Below are positions 43,401-52,575 of a stretch of 64,000 nucleotides of DNA, in pieces. Source of the DNA: JACJYC01 sp964558465 (GTDB lineage: Bacteria; Bacteroidota; Bacteroidia; Chitinophagales; Saprospiraceae); assembly GCA_964558465.1 (NCBI GenBank), contig CAZLEF010000008.1, forward strand, positions 1 to 64,000, in the 5' to 3' direction. Both the position numbers and the translations under genes were made by a program. The notes beneath the pieces are model-generated. The model had not been told where the DNA came from and did not search any database. It saw only the letters and a list, made by a program, of their open reading frames with translations. Each line of letters starts with the position of its first letter. Position 1 is the first letter of the stretch.

Positions 43401-44105
43401 GGTCCTGGCCAGGTCTGTGTAGGAAAACTGCGCCGGGCCCTGCACGGCGGATACAAAGTTGCCGCTGCTGCTTGTCCGGAAAATCACCGCACTGCCGCCC
43501 AGGGGGCCGGCCACTGCGATATCCCCGTTTGCCATGACTTCCATATCCTGAAAGAAATCGTCATCGACTGTACTGAAAAACCGTTTTTTGCTGTTGATCA
43601 CACAATTGGGGGAGATATTATAAAGGACCACGTCCCGCAGGGTAGAAGGCGTATTGTGAAAACCAAGTACGGAATAGGTGTTGGTGCCGGGATTCCGGTC
43701 GATACGGAAAAGGCGCTCCAGCCCGGGCTCATCCAGGAAGGTGATGCAAACTTCTGCACCCGTTCGCGTCAGTTCACCGATGAGGCTGCGATTTGCCGAA
43801 GCTTCGCCACCCACCATGATCAGGTTTCCGGAGCCGGGTACGACTTCTGCATCTACCCAGTGTCCGATGTCCAGGGTATGGGTCCATTGGCATACCCCGG
43901 CGCTGTTGATCCTGGAAACGCTGGCAAACCCGTTTACGGCGCCCAGGACATAAAAGTCGGGCCCGTCGGGGATGGCTTTATAGAAGGTCGTCGTGTTGGG
44001 GCCCGCACCATAGATGTTTTGAAACTGGGCGCTTACCGTAAGGGCAAAAAGGAATAAGGCCGGCGTCATGACAAAAACCGAGACAACGTAAAGCGAGCTT
44101 TTCAT
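37467..44105 (-). CDS. Giant T9SS-secreted protein with HYR domains, choice-of-anchor L and FDPG repeats
   Basis: 2212 residues from ATG 44105, after a signal peptide (MKSSLYVVSVFVMTPALFLFALTVSAQ). In order: a propeller-like N-terminal region, a PKD-like or cadherin-like segment (NYVDNCGHVQIISTSTGLQP), three HYR domains (PPMITCPP), a choice-of-anchor L domain (VILATGP...SLNYVFASEEYCE), then seven repeats with the signature DFDPGxxxxxL, each near 60 residues, matching SBBP-type surface propellers. A Cys-rich stretch and a type A T9SS sorting domain (YPNPNRGAFTLEL) end it. Probably an adhesin-like surface protein. Its many Cys pairs suggest an oxidizing extracellular location. Confidence 0.85.
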   Translation of the reverse strand: MKSSLYVVSVFVMTPALFLFALTVSAQFQNIYGAGPNTTTFYKAIPDGPDFYVLGAVNGFASVSRINSAGVCQWTHTLDIGHWVDAEVVPGSGNLIMVGGEASANRSLIGELTRTGAEVCITFLDEPGLERLFRIDRNPGTNTYSVLGFHNTPSTLRDVVLYNISPNCVINSKKRFFSTVDDDFFQDMEVMANGDIAVAGPLGGSAVIFRTSSSGNFVSAVQGPAQFSYTDLARTGNGDLLALANSPSGFTPRVMRFDADLFPVWEISVNGMLSLDQIIDGGNGEIYVMGRASIGGTCCQPVVVKLDDSNGPPTAPVWTKYLTNLGNYASFMALTPGGQIVTADGLFGHPNSIGLQDGVLILTDRDLNSDCTVDFNVTLTPDNTLFDGPEQPELVAAEMPVKTPITGTLVNLSQTSVCATEPCEASVAVNYVDNCGHVQIISTSTGLQPFSYQWCSGENTPDLDLQLPCGAYTYCVTITCADGSMSTVTQTIQVSENIPPQAVCVPAFSVTLDPDCTTTLTPVMIDGGSTDNCRIESMAVSPAVLTGCGDFEVTLKVTDWCGNMSTCTTSVQTIETTPPMITCPPNVQKTCDTDITPNFTGTATATDNCTSVPVITYADLILGQLPCDGVIQRTWTAADSCGNEASCIQLITVKDIEPPMITCPPDLTVGTNPGECFYTGTIPLPTATDNCNPNPTVTCYLVTESGLVLITPQTKFPKGDNTICCIADDGCVDVGSLLCEAPCEAGRWAGAGGEPTGGPASLLTTLDVQPGITPQMLVLEGLIGGDCYDVSNITARGEPSQSGTFSNGLTNVGFSSGVILATGPAILAVGPNDSDSKGISIGGSSTPDPDLATLTAGTQFDIAVLEFDFIPTSGILSLNYVFASEEYCELAGNALHDVFGIFISGPGIPGGKQNIALIPTTTIPAGISTVNHISFNGFYINNQPAGSANLCGQSAATWPAVNELQYDGYTLGFATTANVIPGQTYHIKVAIADIGDGLNDSAVFLSGGSFRAGAVASPAWVVNGDPDLKTIYEDCGTVELVFDRLPPATAPLTFAFTVGGTATPGIDYVALPSSVTIPAGQDKFVLPVTILNEGVLEGDETIEITLANPCSAVTPQEILTIRDFLHTQAKCTFTLTVEDQEPPMITCPPGVTVYAGLDSMGTCSAVLSDLAPELSDNCQMLMTDYVISGATTAAGSNFLNSTTFLEGISTVTYTVTDMGGNTDTCSFTVTVICFDGQDENCCLEWAGQFGGFLPDGGNVVTADAAGNVWIAGFFEGTADFDPGPAVYNLTAQAARDAFIVKLSPAGTFLWALQIKGSGFDAINDLTLDPSGNLYVTGAFQGVADFDPGVNTYNLTSQGAIDIFVFKLDPSGGFLWAFGIGSNSLDMSNAIALGTGGDLILAGHFAGPLDFDPGPGVAGLVPTGSSDLFIANFSSSGAFNWVRQIGGPSSETAADLVTDLSGNILVTGSFTGTVDFDPGPGVFNLSSGLAGSSDIFITKFDGAGNFLWASSFSTVSGSNSNAVNSIAVDVSGNIFTTGLLFGPTDFDPGPGTAALNPVSPSAADIFVSKLSSTGAYAWAKRMGGSSGEGGESIITDSHGNVYISGGFSGTFDFDPGPGVAVLSSPGGASTFVQKLTNAGDFIWAKPFGGLSSQSSGLDLFVAADESIYCSGAFLGSGDFDPGVKTYTLTSAGQSDAYFFKLSMCTKLDTCYCGAFTDLFIRGPQGAMSRPVLCGGPPLNIGCPAPGVGFTLTGSFMCAGDSCTSTADMDWSLYGPDNNLIASDTTSADPWFGINLPSSAFSQSGVYTLAISGHCGADSCPCIIQFIVEEGCMETCPCDLADLTSDVNQGFATAYSANSCRVCFTPLALTDCDDVEWRIDNPQGPVIGMSSGNQTFCYAFANGGTYTVYMTVIRKRADGSLCESSVKAQTVTVTCLARTVCDASLLPNPDFEEGAIVGSLGMEGMISGWTRVWGDPHVQESDGKKRVRLAGNLRSAGVLSTLEPVCLEKTTGSISLRFGIREKGQRGRLIIQFFTGDVYTFGECNSENCFQAVSIELPPADTSEEFDVVIPYNFSAWTPAGLCNGESGVLARPAIFVTNDLSDEQGADTRTVVDVDYFCMEVMPVGVNLLPRSLPMRLYPNPNRGAFTLELPQAASSGMTIRIVGLTGQVLLEQEAEAGLIRQTIEAGSLPPGLYFVQVMNRGTMVGAEKWVKQ

Positions 44106-44399
44106 AAGGAAACGGTTTATTCGTTTGATGTACACCCCCCCTGGAGGCTTTGGGGGGAAACCTGAAGGAAGGCAATTAAGAGCCAAAAGGGTACTAAATC
44201 GGATAATCGAATTATGAACAGGACGAGTGCATTTCCAAAGACAGATGATTCGCGCAAATGAGGCGTTCGGCCTTGTTTTGTGTGGACTAAAATCGCTGTA
44301 AATATGCTCCGGAACAGATCATTCCTGTTTTAACTCCGGAGCCCTAGCAAATATACTTGTTCCCTGAGAAATATTTTTATTTAGTTTTTGAAGTATCCT
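44106..44399. other. 294-bp gap between two large surface-protein genes
   Basis: No gene or repeat array seen. It must hold the promoter of the giant T9SS gene; I see no strong -7 element in the minus sense. Confidence 0.4.
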
Positions 44400-47300
44400 C
44401 TATTCCACCACCGCAATTTTACCCGCGCATACCCTTCTCTTCGAATCCAGTATCCTGAAAAAGTACAGGCCGGCAGGTAATGCGTTTCGCTGGAACCTGT
44501 ATTCCTGCCCGTCGAATTGAGCAGTGCGGATCCGGCGACCGGCAGCATCATACAATTCGAATCGTTTTGTGCCGGGAATGAATTCGGAGGTACTGAAAAA
44601 AGCCTCATCACGCGTCGGATTGCCCGAGACCTGCCATAAAACAGGATCGATCACAGGATCGTTTGCCCGATCTGTAATAAGCTTCCCGATAACATGGTAA
44701 ACGTAATTGGTTAAAATTTCGGGGTTGGCGTCAAAAATAATGGAAGCCGTATTTTCGATCCAGGTTCCATCCGGAAGATCCGGAACCTGATCGATCTCAA
44801 AGGTAAAAAACCCGTGAGATCCCGGCTCGTTGATATTACTGTCAGGCAGCGCGATAGGGTCGAAAAGCACATTGAGCAAATACTCGTCGACGATCCGCCA
44901 GGTATAGGGGTGCGACGCCGCAACGGGGCGGAAAGTACGGGGGTCCAGTTTTTCAGACAGTTGGTCGATCAACCGAACGCGGAAAGCCGTATCCGTGCCG
45001 GTATTTTGAAAGTCGATGGTGTACCGAATCGGGCGGTTCGCCGGAAGGAGCCGGTCGGGGCCAATACCCGTCGGTACAACTGTTTTCTGATTGGGGTCGA
45101 AGGCCCCGATTACTTCGCGGCAGTCGAAATCATAATCCAACGGACCATTGTCCAACCAATAGGCGTTGACCAGCCCAGGGGTCAGGCCGCCGCAATTTTC
45201 CTGCGCAGCAGCCGTAAGGGCGCCATTGTCATACTGGGTAGCCTCCATCCGCCAGGTTGCTCCTTCTGCGGGCATGTCGAAGCTTTTACTTTCCAAAACG
45301 CCAAGGCTGAAAACTCCCGACTTGACGGCTTCGTCGTTTCGGAAAATCGTCAGGGAGTGGGGAGTCTGAGTTGGGGTATTCCCGACATTTTCCAGGTTAA
45401 ACCTGATCGTAGAATCACCAATACATTCGGAGGTTAACTTTATTTTAGAATATACGATCGGGGTAACTGGACAGGGATTTTCCATTTTTGAAAAAGCCTC
45501 CCAACAGAGTGTCTGGCCCAGCAAGAATGTATCGCATGAAGTTTTTACGGTCAGTCTGACGGTAGCAGGGGCGAAGGGCGGCAGATTCCCAAGGTCAAAA
45601 AACAGGGAATCGCCGCTTTGTCCGACCGGCGGCGGCACAGCGTCCAGGACTTCGAAAACGGGCGGCACAACCACGGTGAAAAGTACGCCTGAAGCGGGTA
45701 CCGAGCCAATATTCAAGGTAGTCGCCTCTACTACCGAGTTGACCAGGCAGCCGCGGAAAAAGGGCGGCAGACCCAAGCTTACGGATAATTCGGGGCATAA
45801 CGTTTCCGGCTTCAACAGGAATTCAGCCCGCATGGTGTCGGCTACCAATCCGGGGACCAAATAAATCGTATCCCGGCAAACCGACCAGTTAGCCGAGGGG
45901 AACTGGGGTAAATCGAGCAAAAATGGACCATTGTTAAAATATCGGAAGGATGCATTACCAGCAGAATCGGTCGCCGTAACGGCCGGCGAATGGGTGTCGC
46001 TGTAAAGATGCACCTTGACACCGCTTGCAAACTTTGGCGGATCGTCGGCCAGGCAGTCACCGTCTGCATCTATCTGAACGGATGCTGCCACCTGGGTCCT
46101 GGGGCAATAAACCCAAAGATTCCAGGGTTCGCTACAGGGGCCTGAAGCATTGTTTTGGATCAGAATGTCATCATATTTATATTGTAAAAAACCGCAAATA
46201 ATGGCGATGGCGCATTCAGACAGGTAGTGATTGTCGCGGACGATGATCTGGCTTCCTACACTGGCCAGGTTGCCCAACCCATCGAGGTTGCCAAGGTTGT
46301 AATTACCTGAAATATACAGGCTTTCCCCGATAGACGTGAGGGCTTCCAGTCCGTTCAGATCCTGCAATTGATCGTTACCCGATATATACAGCGAAGCCCC
46401 GACAGTAGTCAGCAAATCCAGGCCCTGCAAAGTGGTCAACTGACTGTTAAAACTGATGTCAAGGCTGCCGCCCACGGTAACCAGGCGGTTCAAACCGTTC
46501 AGGTTGCCGGTATTGCCGGAAAGGGCCACATTGCCGCCGACGGCGCTCAGGTTATCCAATCCGCTCAGGCTTCCGAGCATCGGACTGACCGTGATCTCAA
46601 GGAAATCGCCGATGGCGGTAAGATTGGAAAGCGCTTCGATGTTTTTTAACTTTGGGTTATTGTTGAATCGCAAACCGCCCAGTAATAATTCAAGGCTGTC
46701 CAGCCCGTTGAAATTTTGCAACTGGTTGTTCGATAAAATGGAAATGTCCCCGCCGATGGTTTTGACCTTCCCCAGCCCCAGAAAGTTGGTAATCTTATTG
46801 CAATTCCATACCGTCAATCCGCCAAGGGTAGCAATGTTCTCGAGACCGGAAAGGCTTTCCAGCAGCATGTTCGTTTCCAATATGATTGCACCGCCAACGT
46901 GATTAAGCTGGGTTATTTCCGACAGATTCGTAAGCTTGAGGCTGTTCACGATGGCCAGGTCGCCTCCAACAAATACGAGATTTTCAAGACCTTGCAAGCT
47001 GGTCAGGTTTTCATTGACCAGGAGTTCAAGGTTTCCCCCCAGTGAATCCACGGTTTCCAGCCCGGCCAGATTGGTCAGCAGCATATTTTCTGCAATGGTA
47101 ATGTTTCCCGGAAACCGGTCGATATTCTCCAGACCGTTCAGGGTGGCCAGTGAAGGGTTCAACCGGATAAAAAGGTTGCCGCCGAGGGTAGAGAGGCCTG
47201 ACAGCCCATTGAGGTTTAAAAGTAAGGGATTGTTTTCAATGATCAGGTTTTCACCAATGGAATCGAGGTGGACCAAACCACCCAGAGCAGTCAATTGAGG

Positions 47301-47972
47301 ATTACCGCTGATTTCCAGATATCCGCCGATAGATATCAGGTTGCCGGGGCCGGACACGTCGCTGAGGGATGCATTATTGCGGATGAGCAGACTTTGGCTG
47401 AGTTCCTGGATATTCCCCAGGCCGTTCAGGCTGTTGAGTGCCGGATTTTCGTCGATGTCTATACTGTTGCCGATCGCGGAAAGCTGGGCAAGTGCGTTGA
47501 TGTTTTCCAGGATAGTATTGCGCCGAAGCTGCAGGGATCCGCCAATGGTATCCAGGTTTTCAAGGCCGTTAAGATTGGCCAACTGGCTGTTTTCATGAAT
47601 CAGCAAATTGCGGCCGACCGTAGTCAGTTTATTTAAGGGCATCAGGCCGGCGGTCGGTACATTGGTCAGCCAAAAATCCATCCCGATATAACGAAGACTA
47701 TCCAGGCCGTGAAGGGTGCCGAGCTGGGAAAGATGCTGCAAATAGAGCGTCCCGTTGATAGCCGTCAGACCGAGCAAACCATCCAGATTGGTAATTTGGT
47801 TATTGATGATATAAACGTTTCCTTCGATGACCTTGCAACCCGGATAATTGTTGTGGAACTGGTCAATTTCGTTTTGGAATGTGAAGGTAATACCCTCCGG
47901 CAGGCAGGACTGGCTCCAGCCGGAGACGGTCAGGAACAGAATGGCGATCTGGAAAATAATTGGTTTTCTCAT
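44400..47972 (-). CDS. T9SS-secreted leucine-rich-repeat protein
   Basis: 1190 residues with a signal peptide (MRKPIIFQIAILFLTVSGWSQ). Residues about 45-580 carry about 22 repeats of mostly 24 residues with consensus I-xx-N-xx-L-xx-L-x-GL-xx-L-xx-IGGxL, the receptor-L-domain-like LRR of bacterial surface proteins. Then come beta-sandwich domains (about 640-1110, with a DUF7619-like segment ending LPDSNINEPGSHGFFTFEI) and a T9SS C-terminal domain (GNPTRDEAFFSTSE...LPAGLYFFRI). The repeat solenoid presents a long concave surface, so it probably binds a polymer or partner cell. It is the second of the three consecutive large secreted proteins. Confidence 0.85.
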   Translation of the reverse strand: MRKPIIFQIAILFLTVSGWSQSCLPEGITFTFQNEIDQFHNNYPGCKVIEGNVYIINNQITNLDGLLGLTAINGTLYLQHLSQLGTLHGLDSLRYIGMDFWLTNVPTAGLMPLNKLTTVGRNLLIHENSQLANLNGLENLDTIGGSLQLRRNTILENINALAQLSAIGNSIDIDENPALNSLNGLGNIQELSQSLLIRNNASLSDVSGPGNLISIGGYLEISGNPQLTALGGLVHLDSIGENLIIENNPLLLNLNGLSGLSTLGGNLFIRLNPSLATLNGLENIDRFPGNITIAENMLLTNLAGLETVDSLGGNLELLVNENLTSLQGLENLVFVGGDLAIVNSLKLTNLSEITQLNHVGGAIILETNMLLESLSGLENIATLGGLTVWNCNKITNFLGLGKVKTIGGDISILSNNQLQNFNGLDSLELLLGGLRFNNNPKLKNIEALSNLTAIGDFLEITVSPMLGSLSGLDNLSAVGGNVALSGNTGNLNGLNRLVTVGGSLDISFNSQLTTLQGLDLLTTVGASLYISGNDQLQDLNGLEALTSIGESLYISGNYNLGNLDGLGNLASVGSQIIVRDNHYLSECAIAIICGFLQYKYDDILIQNNASGPCSEPWNLWVYCPRTQVAASVQIDADGDCLADDPPKFASGVKVHLYSDTHSPAVTATDSAGNASFRYFNNGPFLLDLPQFPSANWSVCRDTIYLVPGLVADTMRAEFLLKPETLCPELSVSLGLPPFFRGCLVNSVVEATTLNIGSVPASGVLFTVVVPPVFEVLDAVPPPVGQSGDSLFFDLGNLPPFAPATVRLTVKTSCDTFLLGQTLCWEAFSKMENPCPVTPIVYSKIKLTSECIGDSTIRFNLENVGNTPTQTPHSLTIFRNDEAVKSGVFSLGVLESKSFDMPAEGATWRMEATQYDNGALTAAAQENCGGLTPGLVNAYWLDNGPLDYDFDCREVIGAFDPNQKTVVPTGIGPDRLLPANRPIRYTIDFQNTGTDTAFRVRLIDQLSEKLDPRTFRPVAASHPYTWRIVDEYLLNVLFDPIALPDSNINEPGSHGFFTFEIDQVPDLPDGTWIENTASIIFDANPEILTNYVYHVIGKLITDRANDPVIDPVLWQVSGNPTRDEAFFSTSEFIPGTKRFELYDAAGRRIRTAQFDGQEYRFQRNALPAGLYFFRILDSKRRVCAGKIAVVE

Positions 47973-48045
47973 ATTAAAAAAAGTAAGAAGTGGTTAAGGG
48001 CCGGTTTGACCGGTTATTTTGGGATAAAGGGGTTGCCTGCAAAGA

Positions 48046-51000
48046 TTATTCTTGTTTTAATACCCTCGAAACGCCTATCATCCGGTTATCGGTTAGGATT
48101 TGCACAACGTATATACCGTCCGGCAAACCATTCAATTCCAGGTTTTTCACGATACTACCCGGTTGTATCTCCGTTTCCCGGACTAGCCGCCCGGTCAGAT
48201 CGGTTATCCGTATGATCAATCCCGGTTGTGCAGGCTGGACCAGCTCAAGGGTGAAGGCTCCGGAAGTAGGATTCGGCCAAATGGCCAGGCTGTGGAGGTT
48301 ATTCGGATTCGTTGTTTTTACCGTCGCATCCAGTGCACCCCGCCCGTTCACCGAACCGCCGCCGCCACCGCCGCTGAATCCGCGGATGGTCATTTCGGCA
48401 TAGTGATCGTTGCCGTAGGCCCCGTGCCGCCAGGTGTCGGGACCGGCTTCCGTGCCGTTGGCGTATTCCCAGTAACCCATCTGATCCCAGGCTGAAGCGG
48501 CCGGGATGCCGGGATGGCCGTAAGTCGGGTCGATATTGGAAACATGGTGGAAGCCGTTGATCTTGTGGAAATACATGTCCTCGTGTGACTGAAGCTGACC
48601 GCCCTCCGATTCTATGGCCGTTTTCAGGTCGTCAAAATCCTTTTGGGTATAATAGAACCGGACCGTCATCACGGAGTCGGTCTGTTGTTCAGGCGTCAGA
48701 TCCTGCATGACCCAGAAGCGTTTCATTTCGTACCATCCCGACGGGTTCATCACAAACGGCGCCGGAGGGTTCGTGATTTTGGATACACCGCCGAATGCGC
48801 CAACCAGCAGGGGCAGGCCCGCCAGTTTTCCCGGGTCGGGGTATCCCTTCAGCGAAAGCAGCAGCTTGTCGCTGACGGGGTTTTCGGGATCGCCGATCTG
48901 GTAGAAATGCACCCAACCCGAGGTGTCCGGACAAACTCCGCTTACCCAGGCGTATTCGACGGACAGGCTGCCGTGGGGCCCCGGTTCGCGGGTGTTCCAC
49001 CGGGCGGTAATGACCTGTAGTTCGGCCGGACCGTCCGCCACGAAGCTGAGGTTGTGGTACCCCTCCAGGTAAAAACTGCCGTTCACGCCGGCAGCAACCC
49101 AGTAATAGGTTTTTCCGGCCTCCAGAAAATGAACGAGTTCCTTTCGGCCGTTCGGACCGTATTCGGTCGTGCTTGCCAGCAGGTTGGCCTCCGGGTTCCC
49201 GGGCTGGAATTCATCCGCATAAAGGTAGCCGTCGTCGTGAATGAAAGTCAGCAGATAGTTGCCGTCCAGCGGAGGCCGGATCTCAAATACTTCGTAATTG
49301 GAAACGGCGGTCGATCCGGGGGGCTCAAACAAGGGATTGCAACGGCTGAAAAAGGATTCGCGGATGATCCGGTTATCACCCAGTTGCCAGGTCACGTTTT
49401 TTTCCCGGCTGGGGTCGGTCGGGGAGCAGAAGGTCCGGATGCTGAACAGGTATTCGGCCGACGGGACCAACCCCGTCAGGACGGCAAAGGTATCGGTAGT
49501 GATGACGGTACCGGTACCGATGGTTAACCCTTCTGCTGCCGGCCGGTAGGAAAGCTGATAATGCCCGCCCGGCGCCGCATTGTTCCAGCGAAGAGTGGCG
49601 GTTGTGGAGGTGAAGGCATCCACCAGGATGGTGTCCACGACGGCACAGGTGACCTCGCAGCCGTCAATGTAAAACGGGAATGAACCAGGTACATGGGCCG
49701 CCGTGCCATCGAAACCGTCGCAGAGGATATAATAGGTGGAGTCTTTCTGTACTTCAAATGGAGGCAGTTCATAAGCGGCAGGATTCCAGCCGGCGCCGTA
49801 TTTCCAGCAGCCGAGATAGGTCCAGCCCTGGTTGCCGGGAACCGTGCCCGCGGATTTGATGAAAAAGCCGGTCCCGGAGCCCGCGTTTCCCCCGAAGCCG
49901 GCATTCCAGGCGATTTCCAGCATCCCGTCCTGATTGGCGCGGTAGCGGAGTATCCTTTCGCTCATGCTGACATAATAGGGGTAACATGGGTTCTGCACAT
50001 AGAGAAAACCGCCGAAATCGTACTCGTCGGGATAGGTATCCTGTCCTTCACCGCAGTAGATATCTTCGATCGGGATCGGGGGCGTCGTGCCGGCCGGCAG
50101 GTCGAACGGTCCCTGCCAGGGCTGCGACTCCGGCGATATACCGGAACAGTGGGCCTTGAGATAGATCTGAAGCGGCTGATAGGAAGGTATATTGTGCAAC
50201 CGGTACCGGATCGTGTCCGCTGAATTGGCGTTGATATTAAAATCCCCGGCCGTGGCGGTTTCCGGATACTGACCATACAATACCAGGCGCAGGGTCCAGT
50301 TATCGGAACCCGCCAGGTATTTGTCCCAGGTGAAGGTAATATCCGCCCAACTGTACGTCACGGTATCTACACCCAGGAAAACGGCCTGGCTGCAAAGCGG
50401 TTGCGTACTTGCCCCGAACGGGCCCTGCCAGCAGGATACCCGGGCGGCGTCGCAGCGTTTCCGGATGTAAAAATGGAAGGCTGTTCCACCCGGCAGTCCG
50501 CCTGCGCTGATCGTGAAGGTGGAGTCTGTCCAATGCGCTCCGGGGGTAGGGGGCGTCCCGCTGTCGGGGGCCGGCATGGAAGCCGGGGTGATGTAAACCT
50601 CAATGGAGTCCGATTCAAAATCAACCGGCAGGTTGCTTATGAGCAAGGACAGGGAATCCGTACTGCTGAAGCCTGCGTACGCCTGTACCCTGGGAAACGG
50701 ACATTCGGATATGCTGAAAAACGGGTTTTTATGGGTATTCTCCATCATGAGGATATAGGTCTGACCGCCGGTGAGCGTATCCCAGAACAAAGGTTTATAG
50801 AACTCAAAACCGGGGTCGATACAATTCCAGTCCCATATCGGGCAGTCGGTGGCGGCGGTGTCCGGTCGCCAGAAAATGCGGGTTCCGAATTCCAGCATGT
50901 TGAACCAGTACGGGCCTGATTCTTCCGGGGTGAAGGTGAAAAACCACTCCGGCGTGCCCGTTCCGCAGTTGGATTCCACAAAGAAAAAACTCGGTTGCCG

Positions 51001-51924
51001 GGGGATGGTATCGCAGTTGATCTCCTGACATAAACCGACCGGACGGGTGTGTTCGCAGGGTGTGAAGGTGGTGTTGAAAGAGATGGTGATCCAGGCGCTT
51101 CGGCCGCCGTCCGGACAAACCGACCGGACCCAGAAGGTGTAGGAAGATCCGGGCGTCAGGTCGTTCAGCACGATGGTATCGTGCGGCCAGGCGGCGACGG
51201 TAGGGACCGTGTTTTCGTCCGGGACGTCGAAACCCATACTGAGGTAGATATCCCAGGAGTCGGCCGGTCCGTTGCCGGTCCAGGCGATGGTTGCGGCGTA
51301 ATCCGTCAGGCCGACCACCATCGGCGGCTCCGGATAGGGACAAACGGGCGCCGGGCTTGTTTTGACGGCCATGTTCCATTTCTGGTTGAAATAGAATATG
51401 CTGCCGTCGGTGGTATCATCCACTACCCAAAGTTTCCAGGTACCGTTGGGGTTTTCATTGAGAAAGGCGGCAAAGGTCGGATCCGGCTGCATGACAATGC
51501 CCGGCCCGGGAGATGGGAACGTATCGGCCGGCGAACCGGCATTAACGGGGTGAAACAAGGCATTGCCTCCAAAATATAAGGGGAAGAGGGTCCCTTCCGA
51601 ATGGTACCAGATATTGGTAATTTGGAAAAACGGGCTGGCCGTGCTCAGGTCGGATTGCAGGATGACTTTGGTGCCGGATGGTGATTCCAGCAGGAAGTCC
51701 AGCCCCGCGACGTCCCCGGCGCCGGAAATTTCGGGGAAATTCACCCGAACGGCGGTAATATAGGGTTGCTGCCCGGAAAAGGAAACCACAGACGGATATA
51801 CATTGGCGGTTTGGCCGTCAGGTACGGTCAGGAAATCCGGGCTGTTAGCCTGTATCCAGTTTTGGGCGGCCATTTGGGTTAACCCGGCGAGCGTCGTGAG
51901 CAGAATAAGGTAAATTTTTCCCAT
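48046..51924 (-). CDS. T9SS-secreted multi-domain protein with FN3-like repeats and P-domain-like start
   Basis: 1292 residues. Signal peptide (MGKIYLILLTTLAGLTQMAAQ), then a proprotein-convertase P-domain-like region (about 25-190: VNFPEISGAGDVAGLDFLLE, GTWKLWVVDDTTDGSIFYFN). Several fibronectin-III-like beta-sandwich repeats follow (APVCPYPEPPMVVGLTDYAATIAWTG; AFTSTTATLRWNNAAPGGHYQLSY), with many Cys pairs. The C-terminus is a T9SS sorting domain (WPNPTSGAFTLELVQPA). It is likely a large surface or released protein; no catalytic residues recognised. 73 bp separates it from the LRR gene downstream. Confidence 0.8.
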   Translation of the reverse strand: MGKIYLILLTTLAGLTQMAAQNWIQANSPDFLTVPDGQTANVYPSVVSFSGQQPYITAVRVNFPEISGAGDVAGLDFLLESPSGTKVILQSDLSTASPFFQITNIWYHSEGTLFPLYFGGNALFHPVNAGSPADTFPSPGPGIVMQPDPTFAAFLNENPNGTWKLWVVDDTTDGSIFYFNQKWNMAVKTSPAPVCPYPEPPMVVGLTDYAATIAWTGNGPADSWDIYLSMGFDVPDENTVPTVAAWPHDTIVLNDLTPGSSYTFWVRSVCPDGGRSAWITISFNTTFTPCEHTRPVGLCQEINCDTIPRQPSFFFVESNCGTGTPEWFFTFTPEESGPYWFNMLEFGTRIFWRPDTAATDCPIWDWNCIDPGFEFYKPLFWDTLTGGQTYILMMENTHKNPFFSISECPFPRVQAYAGFSSTDSLSLLISNLPVDFESDSIEVYITPASMPAPDSGTPPTPGAHWTDSTFTISAGGLPGGTAFHFYIRKRCDAARVSCWQGPFGASTQPLCSQAVFLGVDTVTYSWADITFTWDKYLAGSDNWTLRLVLYGQYPETATAGDFNINANSADTIRYRLHNIPSYQPLQIYLKAHCSGISPESQPWQGPFDLPAGTTPPIPIEDIYCGEGQDTYPDEYDFGGFLYVQNPCYPYYVSMSERILRYRANQDGMLEIAWNAGFGGNAGSGTGFFIKSAGTVPGNQGWTYLGCWKYGAGWNPAAYELPPFEVQKDSTYYILCDGFDGTAAHVPGSFPFYIDGCEVTCAVVDTILVDAFTSTTATLRWNNAAPGGHYQLSYRPAAEGLTIGTGTVITTDTFAVLTGLVPSAEYLFSIRTFCSPTDPSREKNVTWQLGDNRIIRESFFSRCNPLFEPPGSTAVSNYEVFEIRPPLDGNYLLTFIHDDGYLYADEFQPGNPEANLLASTTEYGPNGRKELVHFLEAGKTYYWVAAGVNGSFYLEGYHNLSFVADGPAELQVITARWNTREPGPHGSLSVEYAWVSGVCPDTSGWVHFYQIGDPENPVSDKLLLSLKGYPDPGKLAGLPLLVGAFGGVSKITNPPAPFVMNPSGWYEMKRFWVMQDLTPEQQTDSVMTVRFYYTQKDFDDLKTAIESEGGQLQSHEDMYFHKINGFHHVSNIDPTYGHPGIPAASAWDQMGYWEYANGTEAGPDTWRHGAYGNDHYAEMTIRGFSGGGGGGSVNGRGALDATVKTTNPNNLHSLAIWPNPTSGAFTLELVQPAQPGLIIRITDLTGRLVRETEIQPGSIVKNLELNGLPDGIYVVQILTDNRMIGVSRVLKQE

Positions 51925-52080
51925 AGCTGATTGGTTAATTTCGTTTTGGGTCCGGGCGATGCGTTGTCAGCGCCGGCGTATCTGTTGAAAAATCAACGGG
52001 GGGTTTGAATTGTTACCTGAGATTTTTTGAAAATTTTAGTCTGCACCCTTTTGATTCTGACTTAAGCGTCACCTTTTAAA

Positions 52081-52473
52081 TCAAATTTCCAGGATTGCCC
52101 TCAGTTTGTTAATGGCATCCTGTTGGTCGACCCGCTGCCGGTTTTTATCCAGGCCATACTGTACCTGCCCTTTGAGATCGACGTCGTCCAGGCCGGCAAT
52201 ATTGAAGAGGGCGGCGCAGGCGTGGTAGCGGATCAGGTAGGGGTTGTTCAGGTCGCTGACCAACTCCAGTAACGGCAGAACGGATGCTGTAGTTCCCTTT
52301 TCGCCCAGTACCCGCCAGGAAACGTAGTTGTCGCCGCCTGCCCAAATCCTGAAACGGCTTTCGTTTCTATCGGCGATCAGTCGCAGGAGTTCGTCTTCCG
52401 ACAGGCTTTCCAACTGATGATAAAACGCTTCGGATTCCTGGTCGTATTGGCGTTGAAAGTCTTCGTAGGACAT
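52081..52473 (-). CDS. HEAT-repeat-like cytosolic hypothetical
   Basis: 130 residues, no signal peptide. The region around 60-115 (LPLLELVSDLNNPYLIRYHACAALFNIAGL) looks like a HEAT/armadillo repeat pair. It resembles single-gene immunity or adaptor proteins, but nothing around it supports a toxin pairing. Function unknown. Confidence 0.55.
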   Translation of the reverse strand: MSYEDFQRQYDQESEAFYHQLESLSEDELLRLIADRNESRFRIWAGGDNYVSWRVLGEKGTTASVLPLLELVSDLNNPYLIRYHACAALFNIAGLDDVDLKGQVQYGLDKNRQRVDQQDAINKLRAILEI

Positions 52474-52575
52474 ATTTTATCCGTTTCCTGCAAATTTAGG
52501 GATTGTTTCATTGAGAGAACCTGATCCGTTATTTAAACCACACGGTTTTTTCAAAGTCTTTTCCCCGCAAAACAC

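Noticed and set aside
44400..47972. Regular 72-bp spacing in the LRR gene, repeat-like at DNA level
   Set aside because: It is a 24-residue protein repeat in a continuous reading frame, not an array with spacers.
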